Below are positions 9,001 to 15,700 of a stretch of 20,392 nucleotides of DNA, piece after piece (the first letter of the stretch is position 1; every line of letters begins with the position of its first letter). The notes beneath the pieces were generated by a model, which ran no database searches, was not told the DNA's origin, and saw nothing but the letters and a program-made list of their open reading frames with translations. The translations under genes and the position numbers were made by a program. Source of the DNA: a virus. The stretch lies in the IMG/VR virus record IMGVR_UViG_3300032207_000403, positions 1-20,392 of that record. One strand, given 5' to 3'.

Positions 9001-11096
9001 TTAGTGCTCTTCAAGATGGACTAAGAGCTAGATTCCCATTATCATACAATGATCAAACATTGAGTTTTGAAGTTGATAAGAATGATCCTGATTCTGCCTT
9101 AATTGATCTCGAATCTCTATTGATTGTGTTCATCAATGGTGTTTTACAAGAACCTGGCACAGCATACAACTTTGATGGCGGCACATCAATTGTGTTTACT
9201 GAACCACCAGTACCACAGGACAAAATATCTATCTTCTTCTATAGAGGTAAGGTTGGTACAGATAGTCTGTTCACTAATATCAATGAGACAATCAAACCTG
9301 GTGATGACATCTTTATAAAGAGAACACCTTTGATTGAATTTGGATTAGCACCAAATACTTTAGAAAATCGTTCTCAAGAGTCCACCAGAACAGTTATTGG
9401 TATTACTTCTTCCAGTGAAACCGAAACCACTCTCTATAGAGGTGAGGGTGTTAATCAGGTAACCAATAAACCAATCATTTGGACCAAGCAAAAGGTTGAT
9501 AAGATATTGAATGGTGAATTTATTTCAAAAGAAAGAGATTCAATTGAGGCTCAAATTTATCCAACAGCAAGTGTGATTAAAAATGTTACAACTAGTGACA
9601 CACAAATATTTGTTGATGATACATCACTGTTCCTTGGTGTTGATGGAACAGATACTAATTTTGGTGGAGTGCTTCAAACTGGTATTGCTACTGTTGGATT
9701 TGGTTCTACCGAAACCATCAATATTGAATCTGTTGGTGGCATCACAAATCTTGAAGTTGAGGGATACACTGGTCTAATTACTGGCATCACAACATCTGCT
9801 GCTAGATTGGAAGAATTCTTCCCATTTGATGTTACCAAGGCAACTCCAAATGACAGAGTTGACGTATCTACAGGTATCAACACAGCAGTCTCTATAGCAG
9901 TTAAGGATGATGGTTCTAGCATCTTTGCTGCTGGAGCCGGTGGAACGATCACTGAATATACAATGTCAACACCACACAAAATCAATACAGCAGTTATCAA
10001 TAATAGCAATACTATTGATATTCGTAGTAGTGTTACTGAACTGTATGATATCTACTTCCTTGCTGATGGAACTAAACTGTATACAGTTGGCAAAGGTGCT
10101 CAGGCACCGTTTGTAACTCAATTAAATCAATTTGATTTAGGCACTGCTTGGGATCTTACATCAATTGCAGCAACTGGAGTTAGCACAGAGATTTCAATTG
10201 CCAACCAAACTCAGGCACATAGAGCAATGGTTGTTACTGGAGTCGGTCGTACAGTTTATACACTTGATCCAGCTACTGCTACTTTCTATCATTATCAACT
10301 TACAATTCCATATGACATTACCTCACTTGGATATGTACAAAATCACACCATTGTAGATGATAATGCTCCATATGACTTCTCAATCAGTCAAGATGGATCT
10401 AAGATGTTGATTGTTGGTGGTGAAAATGAACAAATTATTGAATTTGATTTGTCTACTGATTATGACATAACCACTGCCGTTGGTGTTGAAACCTCCACTA
10501 TTGGTGTTGGTATTCCTACAGCACTGACAATTCAAACTTCATCTGCCGATGGTGACAGGGCATATGTTCTTAACACCACTGGATTTACTTCTCAATATAA
10601 CTTGAGTATTCCTGCTGAAGGTTTGGGAATCGTATTCCAATTGGATCTTCAGGATGTTCCAACAGAGATTGAAAGGCAAAAACTTTTGCCTGGATATAGA
10701 ATTGTAGTTTCCGATACTGGAGTTGGAACTGGACTGACTACATTGGTTGGATCGGCAACATCTGTTGGTATTGGTACTACAAATGTGATTGGTATTTCTA
10801 CAGATAAACTTGATAATGTTTATGAATTGTATTATGCTAATATTTCTGGAACGGTTGGACTTATCACATGTTATGTTGATCCAGACACTAACGTAGTTGG
10901 TGTTGCTACAACTGGTTCTTACTTAGAACCTGCTGGTAAGATATCATGGGGACGTATCTTTGGTATTGACAGAGCATCTACACCATTAGAATTCTTCTCC
11001 GATGGTAATGCTTTTGAAGTTGGTCTTACAACTTATCCTACATTCCAAAGAAGAGACGTTGGTCTCAGAGACACAGGTGCTCTGAGCAAGAGGTAA
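1..11096 (+). CDS. Giant tail/baseplate structural protein at the gp7 locus (5' partial)
   Basis: The frame is open from the first complete codon at nt 3 (Leu-Thr-Gly-Ile-Asn...) and has no stop before the first Met at nt 54, so the true start is almost certainly upstream. At least 3,697 codons are in the window. The protein is acidic, rich in Gly, Ser, Thr, Val, Ile and Asn, and has only six cysteines. No membrane segment is obvious. Visible modules in order: V-x-x-G-G-x-G-Y repeats (102-803), a YHYH-like domain (about 1014-1370), H-G-x-x-x-G-D repeats (about 2530-2850), a DYYQ...HPAG core resembling T4 gp7 (about 4200-4640), NG-x-x-Q repeats, a cysteine-marked repeat array (7308-8840), a beta-propeller-like stretch (about 9888-10610), and a C-terminal tail with SWGRIFGIDR and YPTFQRRDVGLRDTG. 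It lies directly upstream of gp8, the slot of gp7 in T4, whose product is only about 1,030 residues. I infer a hugely expanded baseplate wedge or peripheral tail protein. A fibre-like adhesin is the alternative. Confidence 0.9.
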   Translation, partial: LTGINTIGITTENNSGVMKFRTTEKKLKIDRINVLNPGQGYSNRKLVVQSSGIRTEYDTVNFDNHNFSNGDIVEYEFSDTAVSGLSSDTKYKILVVDSDTFRLANAGTAGTDVTNFNRGKFVNMTNVGVGSHIFKYPDVAVTISAVTTQQQEGTFTATPVIRGPIVDAYLYEPGTDYGSEILNFERTPEIEINSGKGAEVKPVVLNGRIDSVFVLSGGSGYTSPPELVVQSNAVGIATTGSGARLRAQINSAGIVTSVVVLSGGVNYDANTTVIRADSVGSGANLNGFVRRLRVNKFAKNNNNSGEIISPTPDQGLEYAAIGYGITLRDAFEDSGSFHSPLIGWAYDGNPVYGSFGYNDPEDIQSGTRRMESGYVQSITHIENRPSSVTFPAGFFVDDFKFNNSGDLDEFNGRFSITNEFPQGVYAYYGTIDSSNNPEFPFFIGNSFRSKAISENINPADKIDQSFDFNNSKLIRNTFPHKIAQQQSAYDFVIEPYKIFPQDSIVDDLSSGSVDFISVASTGNARYAVGDNINFDETEVGTGVAAEISRINGRTITSIASTEETYENAIVTWKNDSTVEVSIKPNFDLLDNDIVQVTGLSTFVAGLNGSQEAGIGTNQAKLVVGVGSTGVSGMVTDIQVSFVPVSFGSSITVSNETMGILNVFEADGILRVQRYANESGIAHTATENVNFLPQRFEIKINTPYFQSREQDEIFFNPFEVVGIGSTAGIATTRSYQFNGITTIRSIPTQSIFLQNHPFVTNQELDFTVGSAAGAIGISTSPSQSQFDMPSVVYAVVSSKDHVGIATVLNGPSVFFRDVTGTDSYDYKLTTKYPQVTADIKKIKATVTTGESHGLVNGDKIELNVKPGITTGVGAASTVTVKILDEKLLINPVAISSAGVNVTTNVITQNSHGFISGDKVYYETSESIGGLTTGSYFVYTVDTNNFQLADTKKDIFSSPPRTITLTSAGGHDHTFSLINPPLEIFKNNNVEFNLSDSTLTGYNFRIYYTDDYKNRVVSTGSTTEFLITEFGTPGTVGAGVTLEYSDNFPSILYYNLEKSGYISTSDVSVLSNNQIQYYNSKYNGSYKVTDVSSNTFDVNLNSPPERDSYVRDQIEKLEYTTDSLTATGGITDVKLIFEGLDYRTVPSISSITSDEGVGAILRLNSSSIGKLEGVRLLTQGFSYPSDKTLKPEAAIPNELTVQDYQTLDSVTVVSGGRNYLTPPSLILFDPEEGTVVPEFDGTVELAGSSVSPTTVIDGVEVAGIRIDRNPVGLDDESVYRIIPVNNDNGVSIVSVASSTDNTVTLSISTPILGFSTAPFANGDLVFVEGIGLASTDGQGHNSSDYDYAYFTITNYNSSANPNTLTYSLSSFVSGGNNTGIAITNPGFFANVIKKDNLAEFSIQRKSSTFIPGEALFLNDDFVIGSVDLFVSSFNDLTGKLNVTGITPIKVGDRLTGSVSGSRCTISDLSSKVGRFNVDSTSKFTKGWSNEIGFLDEDYQVTSDNDYYQRMSYSVQSVKSFDDVISYVNDIVHPAGYRNFVDMQIDPTGNVGASFTTAQEDPFLVIDVYDGAKRVDSVNDFDYVRDVDATTNTSKSIEFENIKVSDFILNKSNRVLSIDDISDNFLNENSEDLIDFTDTGEWTEGRQTNKFIVQTVDATNSNELSLKEIVLITNNQDTFALEKVGLGDSVGEFDGVYDSDDNQYSLRFTPFEPYNTDYDIKILQTFFDDTTAGVGSANVGFVDLISSTDTVSAGASATVIGFSTLHTDSIYSSVEVYDSLTNDIDYYELVLSHSAGDTHLTELAAFNTRVSLSGFSGPFIGSFTSSIDSGVVTLSFTNNGSNDVRIRTQTVGINTSGAGIGTYRFKFTGTIDGSERTARLESGISTTTSGVSTSILGISSITDASVKSTVKVAIGETQAIHQVYVVNDDQRKNLYILTYPFLSIGSTSGVGTFGVDYGVNNIIDVKFYPDITGDVDIKTFNEIVYRDLDNNGGVSGIGDLTYGNVRSNVAQVTYFGINQREVLEFDAKHNSVDIFAKTFDPDSSILRPSDGVFTVEHYFQDGEELSYTPGSNLVGVAATGLVYDTGVGTARLPQTVYAIRDNASQFRVAITTANAIAGTGVTFTSVGTGNKHVLSMVKNKEKAIISIDGIVQSPISKTSLDFTLTNAIGAGATIFELSGISSIRPNDLLKINDEYVKINIVGLGSTSDVGVAADGDIPLVEVTRGFVGSSATSHSADDAVSVYRGAFNIVDSKIHFTSAPKGAGRQDLDERGLTIPRSSFNGRVYLRKNYDSNLIFDDISDQFDGVTSRFRLTSIGTDVTGIGSTGGNGLVLINGIFQAPSTPNNTNNNFSIIENAGISSVVFTGILSAAGGQIVDETDINLNQLPRGGVPISFGSTNGLGYAPIVPAEIVATATNGVITEVTGIPTTGTTVNISTAAYDNLTGILTVTSDGNHTLNVGDKINFSGLEFSCPSESPFHNVYVFPSEQGVNFTISSFDYDNKTGIATVGLTSSHNFSIGRYVDLSNIGFSCTLPHAGVTTTTFPDGSSGKKAIGVNTNRYPILGIAGTNKFVVDVGVSTIAHTYTGSGATAGNAFEVKPAGPYYVDEIISATQFKSQVGVVTFAHTYVGSGNFAKWTTANFGSGYVTVPGVAVTDIAFEHRFVSAGVGSIRQTSFDGTAFTATGATYDSPTGLLVLTIPSHGLTTSNSIGIDTGGIVFTCSSDDFRSLNPYPRSTDPLAGIITSILSVTTNTITIDAHPGGGAGTGAEVTATVGAGGTIAVSIVSGGTGYVNPRVFVDSPSYENLPVTGISRLAIGNTSETGIGMSVTIDVIGINTFFQEKPIVNFEYDETTGLATVTAPDFKPRLNEFIQLRNISFACTAPHAGVTTTIFPDGTQGFDYRVLSIDSDLQQFTTNVGISTIAHTYESGGIVRSGIGATLFEIKEFRITKPGYAFRAGDKVTVVGLATDPNVGDNFRQFEIEILDTFEDTFSSWQFGELDYIDDISALQDGLRARFPLSYNDQTLSFEVDKNDPDSALIDLESLLIVFINGVLQEPGTAYNFDGGTSIVFTEPPVPQDKISIFFYRGKVGTDSLFTNINETIKPGDDIFIKRTPLIEFGLAPNTLENRSQESTRTVIGITSSSETETTLYRGEGVNQVTNKPIIWTKQKVDKILNGEFISKERDSIEAQIYPTASVIKNVTTSDTQIFVDDTSLFLGVDGTDTNFGGVLQTGIATVGFGSTETINIESVGGITNLEVEGYTGLITGITTSAARLEEFFPFDVTKATPNDRVDVSTGINTAVSIAVKDDGSSIFAAGAGGTITEYTMSTPHKINTAVINNSNTIDIRSSVTELYDIYFLADGTKLYTVGKGAQAPFVTQLNQFDLGTAWDLTSIAATGVSTEISIANQTQAHRAMVVTGVGRTVYTLDPATATFYHYQLTIPYDITSLGYVQNHTIVDDNAPYDFSISQDGSKMLIVGGENEQIIEFDLSTDYDITTAVGVETSTIGVGIPTALTIQTSSADGDRAYVLNTTGFTSQYNLSIPAEGLGIVFQLDLQDVPTEIERQKLLPGYRIVVSDTGVGTGLTTLVGSATSVGIGTTNVIGISTDKLDNVYELYYANISGTVGLITCYVDPDTNVVGVATTGSYLEPAGKISWGRIFGIDRASTPLEFFSDGNAFEVGLTTYPTFQRRDVGLRDTGALSKR
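102..803 (+). repeat. V-x-x-G-G-x-G-Y beta-repeat modules, N-terminal cluster of giant protein
   Basis: Three copies of a short motif of the form hydrophobic-L-[NS]-x-G-x-[GN]-Y are encoded at 102-125 (VLNPGQGY), 642-665 (VLSGGSGY) and 780-803 (VLSGGVNY). The first two are each followed by a stretch ending in LVVQS. Further copies lie at 3630-3653 (VVSGGRNY) and 8340-8360 (VSGGTGY) in the same protein, at 11943-11966 in gp8 and at 18040-18063 and 18181-18201 in the DUF4815-type protein. The copies are related at protein level and have diverged in codons. Such motifs recur in marine phage structural proteins. Their role is not known to me; a beta-strand/turn unit is my inference. Confidence 0.7.
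1014..1370 (+). other. YHYH-like domain within the giant tail protein
   Basis: The encoded segment begins HSPLIGWAYDGNPVYG and continues through FPAGFFVDDF and then LDEFNGRFSITNEFP, GVYAYYGT and PEFPFFIGNSF. This order matches the YHYH domain family: a GxAxDGxPIYG element, a D-x-x-NGR/H element, a G-x-Y-H-Y-H-x-T element, and a FPyxIG end. The distinctive histidines of the third element are replaced (Y-A-Y-Y), while a His remains just before the first element. YHYH domains are known in secreted bacterial and marine proteins, and I recall them in cyanophage virion proteins. The function here is unknown; loss of the paired histidines argues for a purely structural role. Family assignment rests on motif order only. 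Confidence 0.65.
4200..4640 (+). other. gp7-like core segment (DYYQ...HPAG) of the giant protein
   Basis: The segment reads FIPGEALF, then NDLTGKLNVTG, VGDRLTG, DYYQRMSYSVQS (from nt 4509) and IVHPAGYRNF (His codon at 4590). T4 gp7, as I recall it, has near its C-terminal end a similar succession: LVGQTIY, SNGKLQWTV, IAGQEV, RSYYVMKIKS and FVHPVGFGF. In both, a tyrosine pair is followed about 25 residues later by HP[AV]G plus an aromatic. With the gp8 neighbour, this supports the whole giant protein being the functional equivalent of gp7, with the conserved core buried near the middle of a much longer chain. This is an inference from short motifs and synteny. Confidence 0.5.
7308..8840 (+). 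repeat. Cysteine-marked beta-repeat array (four copies) in the giant protein
   Basis: Four degenerate protein repeats begin at the Tyr codons 7308, 7485, 8049 and 8532. Each starts with a Y-D-x-x-T-G-[IL]-x-T/V-V element and has one Cys in the context F-[SA/T]-C, at 7404, 7581, 8148 and 8625. The Tyr-to-Cys spacing is 32, 32, 33 and 31 residues. Copies 2 and 4 also share HAGVTTT-x-FPDG (7593-7628 and 8637-8672) and G-[VI]-STIAHTY further on. An extra half repeat (VVTFAHTYVGSG) follows copy 2. Copy 1 is shortened after its Cys, and copy 3 has a different second half carrying a V-S-G-G-T-G-Y module. The protein contains only six cysteines, four of them at this one repeat position. Confidence 0.8.
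9888..10610 (+). other. Beta-propeller-like repeats near the C terminus of the giant protein
   Basis: Five imperfect units follow the pattern [FIV]-x-x-D-G-x-x-[IMLA]-[FYL]-x-x-G ... [IVT]-x-[EQ]-[FY]-x-[LM]-[ST]-x-P/D-[YH]-[DK]-I. The DG positions fall at 9909, 10065, 10392 and 10548, with a degenerate unit (VG) at 10242. Intervals are 52, 59, 50 and 52 residues. This repeat length and the order DG-then-YxLSxPYDI are characteristic of YVTN/WD-like beta-propeller blades found in many phage and bacterial surface proteins. Five blades are recognisable; degenerate flanking blades could complete six or seven. A binding or scaffold role on the particle surface is inferred. Confidence 0.55.
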
Positions 11097-11104
11097 AATC
11101 ACCT

Positions 11105-11112
11105 TATAAATA
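11105..11112 (+). promoter_or_regulatory. T4-type late promoter (TATAAATA) upstream of gp8
   Basis: A perfect TATAAATA lies in the 39-nt gap between the giant gene and gp8. This is the consensus -10 element of T4 late promoters, read by host core RNA polymerase with the phage sigma-like gp55 and coactivator gp33, and the same motif serves late genes in marine T4-like phages. It is 23 nt before the gp8 start codon, leaving room for a short leader. There is no -35 element, as expected. I see no hairpin terminator in the gap, so transcripts from upstream may read through. Confidence 0.8.
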
Positions 11113-11135
11113 CAAAAATAAACTATAGGCTTATA

Positions 11136-12719
11136 ATGTCTGCTATAATCACGGATCAATTTAGGATTTTGAACGCTAGTAATTTTGTTGCTTCGGTGGC
11201 AAATACAGCAAACTCATATTATACATTCATGAGTTTATCAGATCCTACTACTGCTGGATTTGGTAGGACATCTACATGGAATGATTCTGGTGGTCCTCCA
11301 TTCCCAACTGACAATATTAATTATTCTAACCATGTGTATGACACAATGCTGTTTGGCAAACGTGTTACATCTGCTAATACTAGAAGATTGGTTAGAAAAG
11401 TAAATTGGGTTCAAGGATCTACCTATGATTATTATAGACATGACTATAGTTCTACAAATCAATCTCAGGTAACTAACTCCAATAGACTTTATGGAGCAAA
11501 TTATTATGTGGTAAATAGTGAGTTCCGTGTTTATATTTGTTTAGATAATGGAACGGCAGCAGGAATTTCTACTGTTCCATCATCGTCTCTCGATGAACCA
11601 ACTTTTACTGATGTAGAACCAACTAGAGCAGGTACTAGTGGTGATGGATATCTCTGGAAGTATCTTTACACTATTAGTCCTAGTGACATTGTTAAGTTCG
11701 ACTCTACAGAATACATTACTGTTCCAAATGATTGGTCAACAACCACTGACGTAGGAATTCAAGCTGTTAGGGATAACGGTAACTCTGAGATTAATAACAA
11801 TCAAATTAAAGTTGTTGCAATTGATGATCCTGGTCTTGGATATCCACAATTTACTGCTAGGGAATTTGATATTCTTGGTGATGGAACAGGTGGCAAGGTT
11901 AGAATTACAACCAACTCCTTAGGTCAAATTATTGAAACTCAGGTTACTGCTGGTGGTGCTGGATATTCATTTGGTAGAGTGGATCTTTCTAGTGAAAACT
12001 CTGGTATTCAAACAGCAACTGCTGCTTTTGCTACATTGATTCCCATTATTCCACCATCTAAGGGACATGGGTTCGATGTCTATAAGGAACTGGGTGCTGA
12101 TAAGGTTCTGATGTATTCCAGATTTGATAATTCTTCTTCTGATTTTGCTTCCGATACTGTATTTGCCCAGGTTGGAATTGTTCAAAACCCAGCATCATTT
12201 GGATCTGACAGTATATTTACTGATAATCAGTTCTCTGCTTTATATGCTATCAAATACGAATCCCAGAGTTCTGCTCAGGATTTAGTAGTTGGTGATAAGA
12301 TTGAACAAACAGTTGGTGTAGGATCTACTGCTAGAGGAATCGTAGCTTCTTACGATACAAACACAAAGATTATCAAATACTACCAAGACAGAAGTCTTTA
12401 CTTCAACCCTGCTTCTGGTGGTCAAAAAGATAACTTTGGTGTTAACTTTAGATCACCAGTTATTGACTTTACATCAAGTGCAAATGCCATCACAAAAACT
12501 GGTGGTTCATTTAGTGTAAACGTAGATCAAAACTTTACTGGAATTACAACCACCTTGGCATCAGGAAAGGTCGTCAACCTTGGCGTTCAGTTCACAGATG
12601 GTCTTGCTAATCCAGAAATAAATAAGAGGAAAGGTGAAATCATCTACCTTGATAATAGACCTTCTGTAACCAGGAATGAAAGACAGAAGGAAGATGTTAA
12701 AATCGTATTAGAGTTCTAA
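11136..12719 (+). CDS. gp8: Baseplate wedge protein gp8
   Basis: The 527-residue product matches T4 gp8, a dimeric component of the six baseplate wedges, at several landmarks (T4 sequence from memory). These are an N-terminal YYTF...PPFPTDN segment (about residues 28-62; T4 has ITFG...APPYPTD), GDGYLWKYLY at 169-178 followed by EYITVP (T4 GDGYVWEYLF...EYIVVP), FAQVGIVQNP in the second half (T4 FRQISIITNP), and GEIIYLDNRP at 500-509 close to the C terminus (T4 GEMIYMENRP), ending in VKIVLEF. T4 gp8 is 334 residues, so about 190 are extra; part of the excess lies around 250-290 and contains a V-T-A-G-G-A-G-Y module. The start ATG has only a weak AGG at 11127-11129 as ribosome site and is preceded by a late promoter. 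The next gene begins 4 nt after the stop. Confidence 0.88.
   Translation: MSAIITDQFRILNASNFVASVANTANSYYTFMSLSDPTTAGFGRTSTWNDSGGPPFPTDNINYSNHVYDTMLFGKRVTSANTRRLVRKVNWVQGSTYDYYRHDYSSTNQSQVTNSNRLYGANYYVVNSEFRVYICLDNGTAAGISTVPSSSLDEPTFTDVEPTRAGTSGDGYLWKYLYTISPSDIVKFDSTEYITVPNDWSTTTDVGIQAVRDNGNSEINNNQIKVVAIDDPGLGYPQFTAREFDILGDGTGGKVRITTNSLGQIIETQVTAGGAGYSFGRVDLSSENSGIQTATAAFATLIPIIPPSKGHGFDVYKELGADKVLMYSRFDNSSSDFASDTVFAQVGIVQNPASFGSDSIFTDNQFSALYAIKYESQSSAQDLVVGDKIEQTVGVGSTARGIVASYDTNTKIIKYYQDRSLYFNPASGGQKDNFGVNFRSPVIDFTSSANAITKTGGSFSVNVDQNFTGITTTLASGKVVNLGVQFTDGLANPEINKRKGEIIYLDNRPSVTRNERQKEDVKIVLEF
12617..12624 (+). promoter_or_regulatory. Candidate internal late promoter (AATAAATA) in the 3' end of gp8
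   Basis: AATAAATA occurs inside gp8, 100 nt before the ATG of the DUF4815-type gene. It differs from TATAAATA only at the first base, a position I recall as relaxed in marine T4-like late promoters. The codons concerned encode Ile-Asn-Lys, so coding constraint alone could explain it. It would give the downstream gene its own late transcript. Confidence 0.3.
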
Positions 12720-12723
12720 TAAA

Positions 12724-15700
12724 ATGCCACAACAGACTAATCTCAACGTCAATCCATATTTTGACGATTTTGACGCTGATAAGGATTATTATCGTGTTCT
12801 CTTCAAACCAGGATTTCCTATCCAGGCTAGAGAACTAACGACTCTACAATCGATTTTACAGAATCAACTTGAAAACTTTGGTAGTCATATTTTCAAAGAA
12901 GGTTCCATTGTTATTCCTGGCAATGTTACTTTTGATAACCAGTATTATGCTGTAGAAATTACAGCAACTCATCTGGGAACAGATGTAAGTGTTTATATTG
13001 ATAACTTTGTAGGCAAGAGAATTATTGGACAGGAATCTGGTGTCACAGCACAGGTTCAGTATGTCCTTCCTCAGAGTCTATCCGAGAGGAATAATGTAAC
13101 TCTCTACGTAAAATTCATCAATTCTGCTACAAATTATAGTTTTGATGGATTTACTGATGGTGAAAATCTTGAGGCATTAGAACCAGTCGATTACGGTAAT
13201 ACAACCATTCCTGCTGGTAATACTTTTGCCACATGTATTCCAGAAGATACTAACTCTATTGGTGCCGCGGCACATATTGGTGATGGCATCATGTTCCTTA
13301 GAGGAACATTTGCTAGAGTAACAAAACAGACTATTTTACTTGAGCAGTACAGCAATCAACCATCATATAGAGTTGGATTGACGGTATCGGAAACTTTAGC
13401 AACTGCTAAAGATGATCCATCTCTCTATGATAATGCTAAAGGATTTTCTAACTATACTGCTCCAGGTGCTGATAGATTAAAAATCACCCTTACTTTATCT
13501 AAAAAAGTATTAGATGACACGACAGATGTCAATTTCATCGAACTTTTAAGAGTAGAAAACGGTGAAATAAGAAAAATTATCAAAGGGTCTCAATATAATA
13601 TCATCCGTGATTATTTTGCAAAGAGAACTTTTGATGAGTCTGGTGATTATTCTGTAGAAGACTTTGAATTCGATTTATACAATTCTTTAAATGATAGAAC
13701 TGGTAATGATGGTCTGTATTTTTCAAATCAGTCAACTCCACAAGGAAGCACCCCTTCCGATGATTTAGCTTTGTTAAAAGTCGGTCCTGGAGTTGCTTAC
13801 GTCAAGGGATATGACGTTGAAAAAAATGGCACAACAGTATTAGACGTTAAAAAAACTAGAGATACTAAAAAAGTAGAATCCTCATCCGTTGATTTTGAGA
13901 TGGGGAACCTTGTTAGACTCAATCGTGTCAATGGAATACCAGAATTCACTGGAACAGTTGAACTATATGATCAAAGAAGAGATAACACTGGTGTTGGTGT
14001 TGGAACACAAATTGGTCAAGCAAGAGTTTATACAGTAAGACCAGAATCTGCTGTTGGTGTTGTTACAGATGCCAGTACATTTGATTGCTATCTCTATGAT
14101 CTTCAAACATACACTAAACTTCAATTAAATGCTACAGTCGATGCTGGTGAATTACCAGCAACTGCCTATATCAAAGGAAACGGTAGTGGTGCTAGTGGAT
14201 ATGCCACTGTTGTAGGATCTGGAAAATCAGAAGTTTTCCTGAGACAAACTGCTGGCAAATTTGTTGTTGGTGAATCTATCACTATCAATGGTATTACGAC
14301 TGTTCCAAGAACCATTGATTCTGTAACTCAGTTTGGATCTGGTGATATCCGAATGTTGTATCAGAACAGTGCTGCTTTATCTGGATATTCTACAGATTTC
14401 ATGGCAGACGTTGTTCTTGATTTTGATACTCCATTTAATTACAGTGTAGCAGATACACTTTCTATCAATAATAATGGTATTACTACCTCTCCAGGAAATA
14501 ATTTTGTAAACTTCAAAGTTGGTGATATTATTAGATATCAGAAACCACAGGCTCAAGAGGTAACATTTAACAGAGTAGACTCTATTTCTGTTGGTGGTAC
14601 ATTTATGACGTTATCTGCCGTTGATAACGTTCAAGATGTTTGTGAAGGAACACTTCCAAGTTCTACAACAACCACTCAATTTAAATTGGGTAGAAGTAGA
14701 GTAAGAAATGAAGAAGAGGCATATCTTTATGCTCCAATTGACGATGGTAACATTGCCACAGTTGATTTCTTGGGTTCGGATCTTAAAGCAGTAGTTCAAG
14801 TTACTGGTAAAACCACTAATGCAAGTGGTGTGTTGACACTACAAACATCAGATATCACTGATCTTACGGACATTGTATTTGATGCTTTTGATGAAGACAG
14901 ATATGTCATCATTTATAGTGATGGTCAAATTCATCCATTGACTTCTGACCAAGTTACTGTGACTTCAAACACTGTAACTTTCAACTCTCTGAGATTTAGT
15001 GAGTCGAATATTGTTGTAGTTGCCACTATTAGAAAAACTTCTATTCAGAATAAGAAGAAAGTTTATAATCGTGTAAGAACTGTAGAAATTAGCAAGTCTA
15101 AGACTAAACAGTCTGGAACTGATGCCAATACCAGCAATAGTGATGGATTGGATTTCAATGTATTCTATGGAACTAGAGTTCAGGATAAAGAAATTTGCTT
15201 GAATTATCCTGATGTAGCAAATGTTTTTGCTGTATATCAATCTCTTGACGATGTTACTGTAACCTTAGATACTCTGAACTTCTTCACTAATTCTGAGATT
15301 AATGACAGTGTAATTTTAGGCGAAAATGTTATTGGCAATGACTCTGGTGCCGTTGCTAAAGTAGTGACTAAGGGTGCTAATACTATCACCTTCGTTTATT
15401 TGAACGAAAATACTTTTAATACTCAAGAAAATGTAATTTTCCAAGAATCTAATGTAATTGGTCAAATTCAGTCGTTTGTTCCTGGAAGATATAACGATGT
15501 CTCTTCCTTCTTCGATTTAGATAAGGGACAAAAAGATCAATACTATGATTATTCCCGTCTCATTAGAAGAGATGGATATCCAGAACCAACAAGAAAGTTA
15601 TTTGCTATTTTTGACCACTATACAGTGCCATCAAATGATGAGGGTGATATCTTCACTGTCGATAGTTATGATGCTGAAAGATTTGCCAAGGATATTCCAG

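Noticed and set aside
9674-10009. 111-residue open frame on the minus strand opposite the propeller region
   Set aside because: Complement of a repeat-rich coding region; hydrophobic composition follows from the sense-strand Thr/Asn/Asp codons.
11097-11135. Possible terminator between the giant gene and gp8
   Set aside because: No GC-rich inverted repeat followed by a T run is present; the gap is explained by the promoter and leader.
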